NCBI RefSeq assembly: GCF_002112505.1
Contig: NZ_NEHW01000008.1
Location: 186,001 to 250,000, forward strand
Source of the DNA: Pseudomonas sp. R28(2017)
GTDB taxonomy: Bacteria; Pseudomonadota; Gammaproteobacteria; Pseudomonadales; Pseudomonadaceae
Reading direction: 5' to 3'
DNA: 64,000 nt
Part shown: piece by piece, positions 63,884 to 64,000 of the stretch
Numbering within the stretch: the first letter of the stretch is position 1
Layout of the letters: each line of letters begins with the position of its first letter
Notes under the pieces: generated by a model
What the model was told of the DNA's origin: nothing
Database searches by the model: none
The model's input: only the letters and a program-made list of their open reading frames with translations
Position numbers and translations under genes: made by a program

Positions 63884-64000
63884 TTGACCAATCTCAATCA
63901 TCCGACTCTGCTGCGCCCCGCTTCGCCGGCCCCAGTCGCTTCGCTGCGTGGTTCGGTCAAAGGTGCGCTGGCCCTGCTGGCCCTGATCCTGCTGGGTTTG
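63884..64000 (+). CDS. N-terminus of a membrane protein, cut by the window edge
   Basis: Only 39 codons are visible. They read MTNLNHPTLLRPASPAPVAS from a TTG at 63884 (AGGA upstream), then LRGSVKGALALLALILLGL, the start of a membrane helix. A GTG at 63836 in the same frame is an alternative start. In P. putida-like genomes the gene beside ettA on this side encodes the GGDEF/EAL motility regulator MorA. I name that only as a possibility, because no diagnostic domain is in the window. Confidence 0.45.
   Translation, partial: MTNLNHPTLLRPASPAPVASLRGSVKGALALLALILLGL

Overview
The window is a stretch of Pseudomonas chromosome, almost certainly from the P. putida group. The evidence is a dense high-GC coding layout, many palindromic REP sequences of the P. 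putida type (core cttcgcgggcaagcccgctc), and a set of pseudomonad housekeeping blocks: rplU-rpmA-obgE-proB-creA, mksFEB, and gdhA/ettA beside the apparent start of a large membrane protein. No phage genes, complete insertion sequences, rRNA genes or CRISPR arrays are visible.

Region 1 (1-3.7 kb, minus strand) holds a truncated AI-2E family membrane protein, a CPA2-type cation:proton antiporter, a class I polyphosphate kinase 2 and a YcaC-type hydrolase. Region 2 (3.7-15.9 kb) is a complete cluster for scavenging the compatible solutes ectoine and hydroxyectoine. The minus strand carries eutB-eutC-doeA-doeB-doeC-doeD and the MocR-type regulator enuR. The plus strand carries the divergent ABC importer ehuB-ehuC-ehuD-ehuA. 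No ectoine synthesis genes are present, so the solutes are probably used as nutrients. A near-identical ~19-bp motif occurs in both promoter regions and is a candidate EnuR operator.

Region 3 (15.9-20.4 kb) looks rearranged. A CorA/ZntB-type gene survives only as a C-terminal fragment with an internal stop. It is cut exactly where a ~130-bp repeat begins. A second, inverted copy of that repeat lies 3.6 kb downstream, and between the two sit an NTF2-like protein, an NCS1-type permease and an aldehyde dehydrogenase.

Region 4 (20.4-26.8 kb) has a GNAT acetyltransferase, a DUF3422 protein, a large MscS-type channel, and the alkylation-repair pair ada and alkA-like glycosylase. Region 5 (26.9-35.2 kb) is an iron-uptake signalling module (FecI-type sigma factor, FecR-type regulator, TonB-dependent siderophore receptor), two MFS transporters and a second, orphan FecR-like gene. 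tRNA-Met(CAT) follows.

Region 6 (35.4-45.2 kb) contains a LysE exporter with a divergent LysR regulator, an M15-like peptidase, two unknown proteins, rimI, and the condensin operon mksF-mksE-mksB without mksG. Region 7 (45.2-51 kb) is the core block creA-proB-obgE-rpmA-rplU, divergent from the polyprenyl synthase gene ispB, then a zinc-ribbon protein and a small protein behind a strong Fur-box match. Region 8 (51-64 kb) has an FKBP isomerase, small conserved proteins, a Lon-like protease, DUF3015 and DUF4105 proteins, a small lipoprotein, a GreA/GreB-like factor, glutamate dehydrogenase gdhA, the ribosome factor ettA, a small cysteine-containing protein, and the first codons of a membrane protein at the right edge.
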